Below are positions 8,252 to 17,385 of a stretch of DNA of 64,000 nucleotides, piece after piece; the first letter of the stretch is position 1, and the number at the start of each line of letters is the position of its first letter. The notes below the pieces were generated by a model. The model was not told the origin of the DNA, made no database searches, and worked only from the letters and a program-made list of their open reading frames with translations. The stretch lies in the NCBI RefSeq assembly GCF_902859855.1, contig NZ_CADIKH010000005.1, positions 62,001-126,000 on the forward strand, in the 5' to 3' direction. The DNA comes from Paraburkholderia humisilvae (GTDB taxonomy: Bacteria > Pseudomonadota > Gammaproteobacteria > Burkholderiales > Burkholderiaceae). The position numbers and the translations under genes are program-made.

Positions 8252-9523
8252 ATGGCGGACAAAAAAGGTTCAAACAGCGAAAAGCTGTTGTATTGCTCGT
8301 TTTGCGGCAAAAGTCAGCACGAGGTCAAAAAGCTGATCGCCGGGCCGTCGGTATTCATCTGCGATGAATGTATCGACCTGTGCAACGAGATCATCCGCGA
8401 TGAGGCGGCGGGTGCGGGGCTTGAAACCGGCATGTCGAAGTCCGATTTGCCGAGCCCGCAAGAAATCCGCGAAATTCTCGATCAGTACGTTATCGGCCAG
8501 GAACGCGCGAAGAAAATTCTCGCGGTGGCCGTCTACAACCACTACAAGCGTCTGAAGCATCTCGACAAGAAGGACGAGATCGAGCTTTCAAAAAGCAACA
8601 TCCTGCTGATTGGCCCGACCGGTTCGGGCAAGACGCTGCTCGCCCAGACGCTTGCGCGCCTGCTCAATGTGCCGTTCGTGATTGCGGACGCAACCACGCT
8701 GACCGAAGCCGGCTACGTGGGCGAAGACGTCGAGAACATCATCCAGAAGCTGCTGCAAAACTGCAACTACGAGGTCGACAAGGCGCAGCGCGGCATCGTT
8801 TATATCGACGAGATCGACAAAATCAGCCGCAAGTCGGACAACCCGTCGATTACCCGCGACGTGTCGGGCGAGGGCGTCCAGCAGGCGCTGCTGAAGCTCG
8901 TCGAGGGCACGATGGCGTCGGTGCCTCCGCAAGGGGGGCGTAAGCACCCGAACCAGGATTTCATCCAGGTTGATACGACGAACATCCTTTTTATCTGCGG
9001 CGGTGCGTTCGATGGCCTGGAAAAGGTGATCGTCGACCGCACCGAAAAGACCGGTATCGGCTTTGGCGCCAGCGTGAAGAGCAAGCAGGACCGGGACGCC
9101 GGCGAGGTGTTGCGCGATGTCGAGCCGGAAGACCTGATTAAATTCGGGTTGATTCCCGAATTGATCGGTCGTTTGCCGGTCGTCGCCACACTCGGCAAGC
9201 TCGACGAAGCGGCATTGATGAAAATTCTGGTCGAACCGAAGAATGCGCTCGTCAAGCAATACCATAAGCTGTTCAGCATGGAGCGCGTCGAACTGGAAAT
9301 CCGGCCACCGGCGCTGCAAGCCGTCGCCCGCAAGGCGATCCGCCGCAAGACGGGCGCCCGCGGACTGCGTTCGATTCTGGAACAGGCGCTGCTCGACGTG
9401 ATGTATGAATTGCCGACGATGAAAGGCGTTAGCAAGGTCATCATCGACGACAACGTGATCGAGGGCGACGGTAAGCCGCTGTTGATCTACGAAGACGCAC
9501 CGAAGGTAGCGGGTTCGAATTGA
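8252..9523 (+). CDS. clpX: ATP-dependent Clp protease ATP-binding subunit ClpX
   Basis: This 423-aa AAA+ unfoldase recognises tagged substrates (for example ssrA) and feeds them to ClpP. Its N-terminal zinc-binding domain has four cysteines (CSFCGK and CDECIDLC, residues about 14-40). The AAA+ core has Walker A GPTGSGKT near residue 120, Walker [10 protein letters not shown], and the ClpP-contacting loop IGFGASV. A GGAGG ribosome site lies about 11 bases before the ATG. An intrinsic terminator lies just after the stop, so lon is transcribed mostly on its own. Confidence 0.98.
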   Translation: MADKKGSNSEKLLYCSFCGKSQHEVKKLIAGPSVFICDECIDLCNEIIRDEAAGAGLETGMSKSDLPSPQEIREILDQYVIGQERAKKILAVAVYNHYKRLKHLDKKDEIELSKSNILLIGPTGSGKTLLAQTLARLLNVPFVIADATTLTEAGYVGEDVENIIQKLLQNCNYEVDKAQRGIVYIDEIDKISRKSDNPSITRDVSGEGVQQALLKLVEGTMASVPPQGGRKHPNQDFIQVDTTNILFICGGAFDGLEKVIVDRTEKTGIGFGASVKSKQDRDAGEVLRDVEPEDLIKFGLIPELIGRLPVVATLGKLDEAALMKILVEPKNALVKQYHKLFSMERVELEIRPPALQAVARKAIRRKTGARGLRSILEQALLDVMYELPTMKGVSKVIIDDNVIEGDGKPLLIYEDAPKVAGSN

Positions 9524-9550
9524 TCGGCGCTTCCCGATTTTTGAGAAAAG

Positions 9551-9580
9551 GCCGTTCATGGCGACGTGAACGGCTTTTTT
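9551..9580 (+). terminator. Intrinsic terminator after clpX
   Basis: GCCGTTCA (9551-9558) pairs with TGAACGGC (9567-9574), followed by six T. Confidence 0.9.
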
Positions 9581-9708
9581 CGTTTATCTTGTGATCAGGA
9601 TGGACTGTTTCTTGGTGTCACTGAACTTTTCTCCACACGCGTAGGCTTGCAATCCTTTCTCGCGGCCTTAATTACCGAACGAACTGATTCCACTCATGGG
9701 GAAATGAA

Positions 9709-12132
9709 ATGTCAGGAACCCAACTCCTCCCGCCGGAACGCGTCACGCTCCCGCTGCTCCCGCTGCGAGACGTGGTCGTTTTCCCGCACATGGTGATTCC
9801 GCTCTTCGTGGGGCGTCCAAAGTCGATCAAAGCGCTGGAAGCGGCGATGGAAGGCGGCAAGCACATCATGCTTGTCGCACAGAAGACAGCGGCCAAGGAC
9901 GAGCCGACCGAAAAAGATATGTACGAGGTCGGTTGCGTCGCCAACATCCTGCAAATGCTCAAGCTGCCCGACGGCACGGTGAAGGTGCTGGTCGAAGGGC
10001 TGCAGCGCGCGAAGACCTTGTCGATCGAAGAACAGGAAACACAGTTCTCGTGCGAAGTCATGCCGCTCGAACCCGATCATGCGGATAGCGCGGAAACTGA
10101 AGCGCTGCGCCGCGCGATCGTGTCGCAGTTCGATCAATATGTGAAGCTGAACAAGAAGATCCCGCCGGAAATTTTGACATCGCTGTCGGGCATCGACGAA
10201 GCGGGCCGGCTCGCGGACACGATCGCCGCGCATCTGCCGCTCAAGCTTGACCAGAAGCAGCACATTCTCGAGATGTTCCCTGTCATCGAGCGTCTCGAAC
10301 ATCTGCTCGCGCAGCTCGAGGCGGAAATCGACATCCTGCAGGTCGAAAAGCGCATCCGCGGACGCGTGAAGCGTCAGATGGAGAAGAGCCAGCGCGAGTA
10401 CTACCTGAACGAGCAGGTCAAGGCAATCCAGAAGGAACTGGGCGAAGGCGAAGAGGGCGCGGATCTCGAAGAACTCGAGAAGCGCATCACGGCCGCACGC
10501 ATGCCCAAGGAAGCCAAGAAGAAGGCGGATGCCGAGCTCAAGAAGCTCAAGCTGATGTCGCCGATGTCGGCGGAAGCGACCGTCGTGCGCAACTACATCG
10601 ACACGCTGATCGGCTTGCCGTGGCGCAAGAAGAGCAAGGTCAACAACGACCTGACGAACGCGGAGCGCGTGCTCGACGAAGACCACTTCGGCCTTGAGAA
10701 GGTCAAGGAACGGATTCTCGAGTACCTCGCGGTCCAGCAACGCGTGGACAAGGTGAAAGCGCCGATTCTGTGCCTCGTCGGGCCTCCGGGTGTCGGCAAG
10801 ACGTCGCTCGGGCAGTCGATTGCGCGCGCAACGAATCGCAAGTTCGTGCGTATGGCGCTGGGCGGCGTGCGCGACGAGGCCGAGATTCGCGGCCACCGTC
10901 GCACGTATATCGGTTCGATGCCGGGCAAGATCCTGCAGAGCCTGACCAAGGTTGGCGTGCGCAATCCGCTGTTCCTGCTCGACGAAGTCGACAAGATGGG
11001 CATGGATTTCCGCGGTGATCCGTCGTCGGCGTTGCTCGAAGTGCTCGATCCGGAGCAGAACCATACGTTCGCCGATCACTACGTCGAAGTCGATTTCGAC
11101 CTGTCGGACGTGATGTTCGTCGCGACGTCGAACTCGCTGAACATCCCGCCGCCGCTGCTGGACCGGATGGAAGTGATCCGTCTGTCCGGCTACACGGAAG
11201 ACGAGAAAGTCAGCATCGCGCAGCGTTACCTGCTGCCCAAGCAGAAGAAGAACAACGGTCTGCGTACGGGCGAGATCGACGTTGCGGAGCAGGCGATTCG
11301 CGACATCATTCGCTACTACACGCGTGAAGCGGGCGTGCGCTCGCTTGAGCGTGAAGTGTCGAAGATCTGCCGCAAGGTCGTGAAGATGCTGCTGCTGAAG
11401 AAGGCGGAAGGCGCGGTGACCGTGGATGGCAGCAACCTCGATATGTTCCTCGGCGTGCGCAAGTACGACTTCGGTCTGGCTGCGAAGGACAACCAGATCG
11501 GCCAGGTCACGGGCCTCGCGTGGACGGAAGTCGGCGGCGATCTGTTGACGATCGAAGCGGCGGTGATGCCAGGCAAGGGCAATGTGATTCGCACCGGTTC
11601 GCTCGGCGACGTGATGAAGGAATCGGTCGAAGCGGCCCGTTCGGTGGTGCGCTCGCGTTCGCGGCGTCTGGGCATCAAGGACGAAGCGTTCGACAAGCAG
11701 GACATCCACATCCACGTGCCGGAAGGCGCGACGCCGAAGGACGGTCCGTCCGCCGGTATCGCGATGACGACCGCGCTCGTGTCGGTGCTCACGGGTATTC
11801 CGGTGCGCGCGGATGTCGCGATGACGGGTGAAATCACGTTGCGCGGCGAAGTGCTCCCGATCGGCGGCCTGAAGGAGAAGCTGCTGGCGGCGCACCGCGG
11901 CGGCATCAAGCTGGTGCTGATTCCTGAAGAGAACGTCAAGGATCTGACCGAGATCCCGGACAACGTGAAGAACGCAATCGAAATCGTGCCGGTCCGCTGG
12001 ATCGACAAGGTGCTCGAACTTGCGCTCGAGCGTGCGCCGTCACCGCTGCCTGAGGAAGAACCGAAGCCGGCGACGCCGGTGGGCGAAGCGGCGAAGGAGT
12101 CGGGCACGGCGACCGAAGTGGTGAAGCACTAA
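9709..12132 (+). CDS. lon: ATP-dependent protease Lon (LonA)
   Basis: This 807-aa LonA protease is a single-chain AAA+ protease for damaged and regulatory proteins. The N-terminal substrate-binding domain starts [20 protein letters not shown]. The AAA+ module has Walker [10 protein letters not shown] near residue 358 and Walker [11 protein letters not shown]. The C-terminal protease domain has the catalytic serine in [11 protein letters not shown] (Ser681) and a lysine in GGLKEK. The ATG follows a GGGGA ribosome site. A strong terminator follows the stop and hupB comes next. The C-terminal tail after about residue 775 is proline/alanine/glutamate-rich and probably disordered. Confidence 0.98.
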   Translation: MSGTQLLPPERVTLPLLPLRDVVVFPHMVIPLFVGRPKSIKALEAAMEGGKHIMLVAQKTAAKDEPTEKDMYEVGCVANILQMLKLPDGTVKVLVEGLQRAKTLSIEEQETQFSCEVMPLEPDHADSAETEALRRAIVSQFDQYVKLNKKIPPEILTSLSGIDEAGRLADTIAAHLPLKLDQKQHILEMFPVIERLEHLLAQLEAEIDILQVEKRIRGRVKRQMEKSQREYYLNEQVKAIQKELGEGEEGADLEELEKRITAARMPKEAKKKADAELKKLKLMSPMSAEATVVRNYIDTLIGLPWRKKSKVNNDLTNAERVLDEDHFGLEKVKERILEYLAVQQRVDKVKAPILCLVGPPGVGKTSLGQSIARATNRKFVRMALGGVRDEAEIRGHRRTYIGSMPGKILQSLTKVGVRNPLFLLDEVDKMGMDFRGDPSSALLEVLDPEQNHTFADHYVEVDFDLSDVMFVATSNSLNIPPPLLDRMEVIRLSGYTEDEKVSIAQRYLLPKQKKNNGLRTGEIDVAEQAIRDIIRYYTREAGVRSLEREVSKICRKVVKMLLLKKAEGAVTVDGSNLDMFLGVRKYDFGLAAKDNQIGQVTGLAWTEVGGDLLTIEAAVMPGKGNVIRTGSLGDVMKESVEAARSVVRSRSRRLGIKDEAFDKQDIHIHVPEGATPKDGPSAGIAMTTALVSVLTGIPVRADVAMTGEITLRGEVLPIGGLKEKLLAAHRGGIKLVLIPEENVKDLTEIPDNVKNAIEIVPVRWIDKVLELALERAPSPLPEEEPKPATPVGEAAKESGTATEVVKH

Positions 12133-12172
12133 ATCGTCGGTCGGCTCCCAGGCAGGTAACTGCCAAACCGGC

Positions 12173-12203
12173 AAAACCCGCAGCGAAGGCTGCGGGTTTT
12201 TTA
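12173..12203 (+). terminator. Intrinsic terminator after lon
   Basis: CCCGCAG (12177-12183) pairs with CTGCGGG (12190-12196) and a T-rich tract follows. Confidence 0.9.
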
Positions 12204-12359
12204 TTTCCGCTTACAGGCAGCGCACTGGCGCGGCCATCGTTCGACACGCTGCGCTGTCGCGGCGCTCGGCCAGTTTAGTTGTGCGCGCATCGACCCATTT
12301 CGCAAAATTTTGTCATGAAAACCGTGTAAAAAACCGCCTGGAATTGGGCGCAACCCCTG

Positions 12360-12388
12360 TTGACATGGCGGTTTCGGCTCATTCTAAT
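12360..12388 (+). promoter_or_regulatory. Strong sigma-70 promoter of hupB
   Basis: A perfect TTGACA (12360-12365) and TCTAAT (12383-12388, 5/6) are separated by 17 bases. Transcription would start near 12395, giving a leader of about 85 bases that includes the palindrome at 12428-12443. It is the best promoter match noticed in the window, as expected for an abundant nucleoid protein. Confidence 0.8.
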
Positions 12389-12427
12389 TGCATGGCGCGG
12401 CATTTTTGCCGGGCCGCTTTATAACCG

Positions 12428-12443
12428 AGCGCTTGCAAGCGCT
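12428..12443. repeat. Perfect 16-bp palindrome in the hupB leader
   Basis: AGCGCTTGCAAGCGCT is self-complementary and sits about 35 bases before the hupB start codon, inside the predicted transcript. It could be an operator or a leader hairpin. No T tract follows, so it is not a terminator. Confidence 0.75.
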
Positions 12444-12478
12444 CTCACGATTGCCCAACAACATTCTCGGGGGCTGGA

Positions 12479-12751
12479 ATGAATAAAACGGAATTGATCG
12501 ACCACATCGCAGAACAAGCCGATATTTCCAAAGCTGCGGCAGGACGCGCGCTCGACGCGGTGATTGCTGGCGTCAAAGGTACGTTGAAGAAGGGTGGGTC
12601 GGTCACGCTGGTCGGTTTCGGCACGTTTGCGGTCGGCAAGCGCACCGCGCGCACGGGCCGCAACCCGCGCACAGGCGCCGCGATCAAGATCAAGGCAGCC
12701 AAGGTGCCGAAATTCAGGCCTGGCAAAGCTCTGAAGGATGCGTTAAACTAA
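12479..12751 (+). CDS. hupB: DNA-binding protein HU-beta
   Basis: This 90-aa histone-like nucleoid protein bends and compacts DNA as a dimer. The HU signature [21 protein letters not shown] covers the DNA-gripping arm (residues about 46-65), with the N-terminal helices [20 protein letters not shown]. Length is exactly that of the family. The ATG follows a purine-rich GGGGGCTGGA. The gene has its own strong promoter and lies between lon and the tRNA-Val/tRNA-Asp pair. Confidence 0.98.
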   Translation: MNKTELIDHIAEQADISKAAAGRALDAVIAGVKGTLKKGGSVTLVGFGTFAVGKRTARTGRNPRTGAAIKIKAAKVPKFRPGKALKDALN

Positions 12752-12873
12752 CGGGCTCGCCGGTTGGGGTGAAGGCTTTTGAAGGAAGCGAAGACGAATC
12801 TGCGCTTCTTCGAGAAGAACGAGAAGGGTTTCATCGAGGTCTCACTCAGCCGGTAGCGGATGCATCACGGAAC

Positions 12874-12949
12874 GGGTGCTTAGCTCAGTTGGTAGAGCGG
12901 CGCCCTTACAAGGCGTAGGTCGGGAGTTCGAGCCTCTCAGCACCCACCA
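12874..12949 (+). tRNA. tRNA-Val (anticodon UAC)
   Basis: A 76-nt tRNA. GGGTGCT pairs with AGCACCC, followed by A and encoded CCA. The D-arm is TAGCTCAGTTGGTAGAGC, the anticodon loop contains TAC, and the T-arm contains GTTCGAG. It is 26 bases upstream of tRNA-Asp and very probably shares its transcript. Confidence 0.97.
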
Positions 12950-12975
12950 GTTTCGGGCTCCGCGAGTATGAACAA

Positions 12976-13052
12976 GGAGTGGTAGTTCAGTCGGTTAGAA
13001 TACCGGCCTGTCACGCCGGGGGTCGCGGGTTCGAGTCCCGTCCACTCCGCCA
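12976..13052 (+). tRNA. tRNA-Asp (anticodon GUC)
   Basis: A 77-nt tRNA. GGAGTGG pairs with CCACTCC, discriminator G is followed by encoded CCA, the anticodon loop CTGTCAC contains GTC, and the T-arm is GGTTCGAGTCC. A terminator follows 24 bases later and ends the tRNA-Val/tRNA-Asp unit. Confidence 0.97.
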
Positions 13053-13075
13053 GCATCCTAGTAAGGCGAACTGCG

Positions 13076-13101
13076 AGGCGAACTCCGGTTCGCCTTTTTT
13101 G
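13076..13101 (+). terminator. Intrinsic terminator of the tRNA-Val/tRNA-Asp unit
   Basis: AGGCGAA (13076-13082) pairs with TTCGCCT (13089-13095), followed by six T. Confidence 0.9.
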
Positions 13102-13138
13102 TTGCCCACTGTTGTACTATCGGGCGTTCTGAATTTTC

Positions 13139-13222
13139 GGCACCTGCGCATGGGTGTCTGCGTATCGGCGTCTTTGTATCGGCGCCTGCGTATTGGTACC
13201 TGCGTGTGGGCACCAGCGTCTG
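13139..13222. repeat. Degenerate 14-bp tandem repeat, six copies
   Basis: Six consecutive 14-base units begin at 13139, 13153, 13167, 13181, 13195 and 13209. Their approximate consensus is GGYRYCTGCGTATS; typical units are GGCACCTGCGCATG, GGCGCCTGCGTATT and GGTACCTGCGTGTG. The array fills the space between the tRNA terminator and the ppiD start, and its period is not a multiple of three. It is probably in the 5' region of the ppiD transcript. Confidence 0.85.
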
Positions 13223-13286
13223 CTAGCCGGTTTGGCGCCCCCGTTCCTGCAACCTTGTCCTCTGGACCGTTTTTGCGCTTGAAAGC

Positions 13287-15224
13287 ATGCTCGATTTTTT
13301 CCGCAATCACCAACGTCTGATGATGTTCATGCTCGTCCTGGTCATCCTGCCGGGCTTGGGCTTCGTGGGCATTCAGGGCTTCCGCGGGTTCTTTGACGAA
13401 AGCGCGAACGTCGCGAGCGTCAATGGGCACAAGATAACCCGCGCCGAATACGACAACTCGATGCGCATGCAACTGGATCGCGCGCGCCAGATGCTCGGCA
13501 ACCAGTTCGACATGAAGTTGTTCGACACGCCGGAGCGCCGCAAGGACATGCTCGACGGCCTGATCCAGCAGCGCGTGCTCGCTGACGAAACGCAGCGTCT
13601 GCATTTGACCGTGTCCGACGATGCGCTGCGCCGCGCGCTGATGGCCGACCCGGTGATCGCGTCGCTGAGAAAGCCCGATGGTTCGATCGATCTGGACCGC
13701 TACAAGCAGTTGCTCGCGATGCAAGGCCTCACGCCCGACCAGTATCAGGAGCAGGTGCGCTACGGGATGGCGTTGCAAGAGCTGCCTGCGGCAATCCAGA
13801 GCACCGCGTTCGTGCCGAAGGCACTTGCACAGCATCTGACCGAACTCGCCGAGCAGCAGCGTGAAGTGCAGGGCCTCGCATTCCGTGCGCAGGACTACGC
13901 ATCGAAAGTGCAGCCGACCGATGCGCAACTGCAGGCGTACTACGACGTGCATAAGAACGGCTTCGCGACGCCTGCGACGGCGACGATTCAATACGTCGTG
14001 CTGTCGCCGGCCACGCTCGCCGCATCAGTGACCCCGACGGACGCCGAACTCCAGAAGTACTACCAGGACAATATCGCGCACTACCGCACCGAAGGCGAAG
14101 TGCGCGCCAGCCACATCCTGATTTCGGCGCCGAAGGATGCCAGTGCGGCCGACAAGGAGAAAGCGAAGCAGAAGGCGGAGGAGATCCTTGCGCAAGTGAA
14201 GGCGCATCCGGATCAGTTCGCCGCGATTGCGCAAAAGGAATCGCAGGATCCGGGCTCGGCATCGAAAGGCGGCGACCTCGGGTACTTCACACGCGGGATG
14301 ATCGCCGGCGGCCAGGCATTCGACGATGCGGTGTTCAGCCTGAAGAAGGATGAGATCAGCAACATCGTGCAGACCGATTTCGGCTATCACATCATCAAGG
14401 TAACCGACGTCAAGCCGGCGGTGACGAAGCCGTTCGACGAGGTCAAACAGGCGATCGAAAAGGACGTGCAGGCCCAGCAGGCCGCGAAGGCGTTTAGCGA
14501 CGATTCGGATGGCTTCACGTCGATCGTTTATGAACAGGCAAAGGGTCTGCAGCCGGCCGCGGACAAGTACAAGCTGCAGGTTCAGACGGCCACCGTCACT
14601 GAGCACCCGAATCCCGCGCTGCCAGCGGATAGCCCATTGAACAATCCGAAGTTCCTTGCCGCGGTGTTCGCCAGCGATTCAGTGAAGGACCGCAACAACA
14701 CGCAGGCGATCGACGTCGGCAACAACACGCTGATTTCCGCGCACGTGACCGATTACAAGCCGGCCGCCGTGCCTGCGCTCGACACAATCAAGGACGCGGT
14801 GCGGCAAAAGGTGATCGCGCAACAATCGGCGGAACTTGCGCGCAAGGATGGCGCGGCGAAGCTTGAGGAGTTGCAGAAGTCGAAATCGACCGCGGGTTTT
14901 TCGTCGGCCCTGAAGGTGTCGCGCAACGATGCGCAAGGCCTGCCATCCGCCGCATTGAGTGCAATTTACAAGGTCGATGCGCAGAAATTGCCGGCCTACG
15001 TGGGCGTCGATCTGGGTAACGATGGGTACGCAATTTATCGCGTGAACGCGATCGTACCGTCCGCGCCGGTCGATGCGCGGCGTCTTGCGGCCGCTCAGCA
15101 GCAGATCGCGCAGGTCGATGCGCAGGCGCAGATGCAGGCGTATCTGGATGCGTTGCGTTCGCGTTCGAAGGTGAAGCTATACGGCAACCTCGATAGCACG
15201 CAAACGTCCAGCGACGGTGAATAA
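13287..15224 (+). CDS. ppiD: Membrane-anchored periplasmic chaperone/prolyl isomerase PpiD
   Basis: This 645-aa inner-membrane protein is anchored by one N-terminal membrane segment (residues about 12-33) with the rest in the periplasm, where it helps newly exported proteins fold near the Sec translocon. A SurA-type N-terminal chaperone region (from NVASVNGHKITRAEYDN) is followed by a parvulin domain at about residues 268-365 (EVRASHILIS, GGDLGYFTRG, FGYHIIKVTD) and a C-terminal helical part. The position after hupB is a conserved arrangement in proteobacteria. A bidirectional terminator follows the stop. The start is the only ATG that gives a proper membrane anchor. Confidence 0.96.
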   Translation: MLDFFRNHQRLMMFMLVLVILPGLGFVGIQGFRGFFDESANVASVNGHKITRAEYDNSMRMQLDRARQMLGNQFDMKLFDTPERRKDMLDGLIQQRVLADETQRLHLTVSDDALRRALMADPVIASLRKPDGSIDLDRYKQLLAMQGLTPDQYQEQVRYGMALQELPAAIQSTAFVPKALAQHLTELAEQQREVQGLAFRAQDYASKVQPTDAQLQAYYDVHKNGFATPATATIQYVVLSPATLAASVTPTDAELQKYYQDNIAHYRTEGEVRASHILISAPKDASAADKEKAKQKAEEILAQVKAHPDQFAAIAQKESQDPGSASKGGDLGYFTRGMIAGGQAFDDAVFSLKKDEISNIVQTDFGYHIIKVTDVKPAVTKPFDEVKQAIEKDVQAQQAAKAFSDDSDGFTSIVYEQAKGLQPAADKYKLQVQTATVTEHPNPALPADSPLNNPKFLAAVFASDSVKDRNNTQAIDVGNNTLISAHVTDYKPAAVPALDTIKDAVRQKVIAQQSAELARKDGAAKLEELQKSKSTAGFSSALKVSRNDAQGLPSAALSAIYKVDAQKLPAYVGVDLGNDGYAIYRVNAIVPSAPVDARRLAAAQQQIAQVDAQAQMQAYLDALRSRSKVKLYGNLDSTQTSSDGE

Positions 15225-15270
15225 CGCATAAGGTTAGACATCCTCGCCAACGAAAACCAATAAGAACCAA

Positions 15271-15300
15271 CGAAAAGCCCCGCATCTGCGGGGCTTTTCG
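15271..15300. terminator. Bidirectional intrinsic terminator between ppiD and the lipoprotein gene
   Basis: CGAAAAGCCCCGC and its exact complement flank a 4-base ATCT loop, with A on one side and T on the other, so it can end transcripts of both convergent genes. Confidence 0.92.
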
Positions 15301-15372
15301 TTTGACGCGCGAGCGTCACAGACGGTTGAAAAGAAACAGTTGAAAAGAAATGCGCGTGACAGGCGTGACAGG

Positions 15373-15717
15373 CTACAGGCAGCCGCTGATATCGGCCGTC
15401 GCGTCCGCGCCTGTGCCGCCGGTCCCTGGGCGGAAACCGACCCACGTTCCCGAGCCCTGATACGACGGACGCACGACCGCAGCTGCGCCGCCAGGCGGTT
15501 GCTGACCCGGCACATACACGTCCATCGATCGATCCCAGGCCAGCGTGTTCTGCGACACGACCTGTTGTTGCGACTTGTCGGCCCATTTCTGCGCGATGCA
15601 TTTGCCGACGGTTGCGGGAGGTTGCTGGCTCGTTCCAACCGACTGCACGCCAGCAGGCGGTTGAGCGGCACAAGCGGAGATCGCCACAGTCAAAGCGATA
15701 AGAGGTAAGTGTTTCAC
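15373..15717 (-). CDS. Small hypothetical lipoprotein (114 aa)
   Basis: This 114-aa protein has a lipoprotein signal (MKHLPLIALTVAISACAAQ; lipobox ISAC, lipidated Cys at 16). It is probably attached to the outer membrane. The mature part contains a conserved-looking block PPATVGKCIAQKWADKSQQQ, a serine/glutamine stretch and a glycine-rich end with a C-terminal Cys. The KCIAQKWAD block resembles small outer-membrane lipoproteins of unknown function in Burkholderia. No function is assigned. It lies 118 bases downstream of tesA on the same strand and converges on ppiD through the shared terminator. Confidence 0.85.
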   Translation of the reverse strand: MKHLPLIALTVAISACAAQPPAGVQSVGTSQQPPATVGKCIAQKWADKSQQQVVSQNTLAWDRSMDVYVPGQQPPGGAAAVVRPSYQGSGTWVGFRPGTGGTGADATADISGCL

Positions 15718-15835
15718 GTCATCTCCTTCATAGTCGCTTACAGAGAGAGCCGGTTTGCGGGGCCGGCGATAGTGTCAGATAGACCTCATCCGGGCACGTT
15801 CCCCCATCTTAGGAAACAAGATGTTAGCGTGCTGT

Positions 15836-16549
15836 TCACCGCGTCGAAGTTGTGTGTAAGAGCGGCTTGAGCACGGGCCACACGTTGTCGAGTAGCACGG
15901 GCTGTGCCTGCTGGGTCGGATGGTTCTGATCGGACTGAAACATCTCGGGTTTGTCCGCGATGCCGGCGAGCAGAAACGGTACGAGCGGCACGTGCAGTTC
16001 TTTGGACAACGTCTCATACATGCCGTGGAACTTTTGTGTGTAGTCCGGGCCGTAATTAGGCGGAACGTACATTCCGATCAGCATGACCTTCGCATGCGCC
16101 TGCTGCGCCTGTTCGACGATCGTGCGCAGGTTGTCCTCGGTGGTCGACAGCGGTACGCCGCGCAGCGCGTCGTTGGCGCCCAGTTCGACGATCACAATCG
16201 ATGGCTTCAGCCGTTCGAGCAGCACCGGCAGGCGCGCGCGGCCGCCGCTCGTGGTGTCGCCGCTAATGCTTGCGTTCGCAACGCTATAATCGAGCCGCTG
16301 ATCGGACAGGCGCTGGCGCATCAGCTGGACCCAGCCGGTATCGCGAGGCAGGCCGTACTCGGCGGACAGGCTATCGCCGAGCACAACGATCACAGGTTTG
16401 GCCGCAGCAGCGGGCGCGGCGTTCACCGGTACAGTGGCCGCCGCGTCGGCGCGCGTGGCGAAGGCCGCCGCCAACGCGACGGGCGTCAAGGTGGCGGCGA
16501 TCAACGCGGCCCGCAACAATGTGCGCACTTTCAACCTACGCGTCACCAT
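15836..16549 (-). CDS. tesA: Arylesterase / acyl-CoA thioesterase TesA family
   Basis: This SGNH-hydrolase is exported by an N-terminal signal sequence, and related TesA proteins act as thioesterase, lysophospholipase and arylesterase in the periplasm. The catalytic blocks are IVVLGDSLSAEYG (Ser nucleophile), VELGANDALRG (Asn) and SDQNHPTQQ (Asp-His). About 50 N-terminal residues include a hydrophobic signal segment ending near ATRADA. The start is uncertain. The ATG at 16549 overlaps the start of the divergent ABC gene and has no ribosome site, while a GTG at 16528 has AGG 6 bases before it and still gives a full signal peptide. The divergent neighbour is the YbbA-type ATPase, as in the tesA-ybbA pair of enteric bacteria. 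Confidence 0.92.
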   Translation of the reverse strand: MVTRRLKVRTLLRAALIAATLTPVALAAAFATRADAAATVPVNAAPAAAAKPVIVVLGDSLSAEYGLPRDTGWVQLMRQRLSDQRLDYSVANASISGDTTSGGRARLPVLLERLKPSIVIVELGANDALRGVPLSTTEDNLRTIVEQAQQAHAKVMLIGMYVPPNYGPDYTQKFHGMYETLSKELHVPLVPFLLAGIADKPEMFQSDQNHPTQQAQPVLLDNVWPVLKPLLHTTSTR

Positions 16550-17234
16550 GCAAAAGAAAACCGATCCAGTCATCGAAGTGCGGGGATTGTCGAAGAAGGT
16601 TAAGGACGCGACAGGCGAGCTGACGATACTCGACAACATCGACCTGTCGATCGAAGCAAGCAGCCGAGTCGCGATTGTCGGCGCTTCGGGGTCGGGCAAG
16701 TCTACGCTGCTTGGCTTGCTCGCGGGATTGGACAGTGCGACTTCGGGCTCGGTTCGACTGCTCGGCCGCGAGTTGTCGGAACTCGATGAAGACGGGCGTG
16801 CCGCGTTGCGCAGCGGTTCGGTAGGCTTCGTGTTCCAGTCGTTCCAGTTGATGCCGCATCTGACTGCGCTCGAGAATGTCACGCTGCCGCTCGAGTTGCG
16901 CGGCGGCATGGCGGCGCGCGATATCGTCGCGCGGGGGCGCACGCTACTGACGCAGGTCGGGCTCGGCGAGCGGATGCGTCACTATCCGAAGCTGCTGTCG
17001 GGCGGCGAGCAGCAGCGCGTCGCGCTGGCGCGCGCATTTGTCACCCATCCGGCGATCCTGTTCGCCGACGAGCCGACGGGCAGTCTCGATGCGGCCACGG
17101 GCCACGCGGTGATCGACCTGATGTTCGAGATGAACCGCGCGAACGGCGCGACACTCGTGCTGGTCACACACGATATCGAGCTAGCGCGCCGCTGTGACAC
17201 GACCGTCACGATCGAAGCGGGGCGTCTAGTCTGA
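16548..17234 (+). CDS. ybbA: ABC transporter ATP-binding protein, YbbA/LolD type
   Basis: This 228-aa ATPase subunit of a MacB/LolD-like ABC system has Walker A GASGSGKST (near residue 42), signature LSGGEQQRVALARA, Walker B ILFADEPTGSLD and switch histidine VTHD. Such subunits normally pair with a membrane permease. In the enteric ybbAP locus the permease YbbP follows directly, but here pgi lies next on the opposite strand, so the partner must be elsewhere or lost. The ATG at 16548 overlaps the tesA ATG on the other strand and lacks a clear ribosome site. An open frame continues upstream to 16398 inside tesA, so the start could be earlier. Confidence 0.9.
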   Translation: MQKKTDPVIEVRGLSKKVKDATGELTILDNIDLSIEASSRVAIVGASGSGKSTLLGLLAGLDSATSGSVRLLGRELSELDEDGRAALRSGSVGFVFQSFQLMPHLTALENVTLPLELRGGMAARDIVARGRTLLTQVGLGERMRHYPKLLSGGEQQRVALARAFVTHPAILFADEPTGSLDAATGHAVIDLMFEMNRANGATLVLVTHDIELARRCDTTVTIEAGRLV

Positions 17235-17314
17235 CCACCACGCGTTCGCGAAAAGCGTCACGAGCAAAACGCACGCAAAACGGGCACAAAAAAAGCGCAC
17301 AAAAAAATAGCGCA

Positions 17315-17348
17315 TAAAAAAGCGGGCCGTTGAAGTTCCAGGCCCGCT
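17315..17348 (-). terminator. Intrinsic terminator of pgi
   Basis: On the minus strand AGCGGGCC and GGCCCGCT flank a 12-base loop, followed by a T tract. Just beyond it (17251-17321) is an A-tract-rich region of degenerate units such as GCACAAAAAAAGC, repeated about every 13 to 15 bases. Confidence 0.85.
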
Positions 17349-17385
17349 GTGTTCCAAAGCGGTTGCAATCGACAACCGCCACGCG

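Larger units (their letters stand above)
12133..12478. other. Intergenic region between lon and hupB
   Basis: This 346-base gap holds the lon terminator, the strong hupB promoter and a perfect 16-bp palindrome in the hupB leader (listed separately). No gene is seen. Confidence 0.7.

Noticed and set aside
9640-9708. Sigma-32 type heat-shock promoter for lon
   Set aside because: The sequence upstream of lon has no convincing -35/-10 pair. A TTGCAA at 9647 lacks a good -10.
9712-11895. A 727-codon leftward frame over lon
   Set aside because: Antisense shadow of lon. Lon's domains and length are unambiguous.
13139-13222. CRISPR array
   Set aside because: Units are only 14 bp and directly adjacent with no spacers; no cas genes are near.
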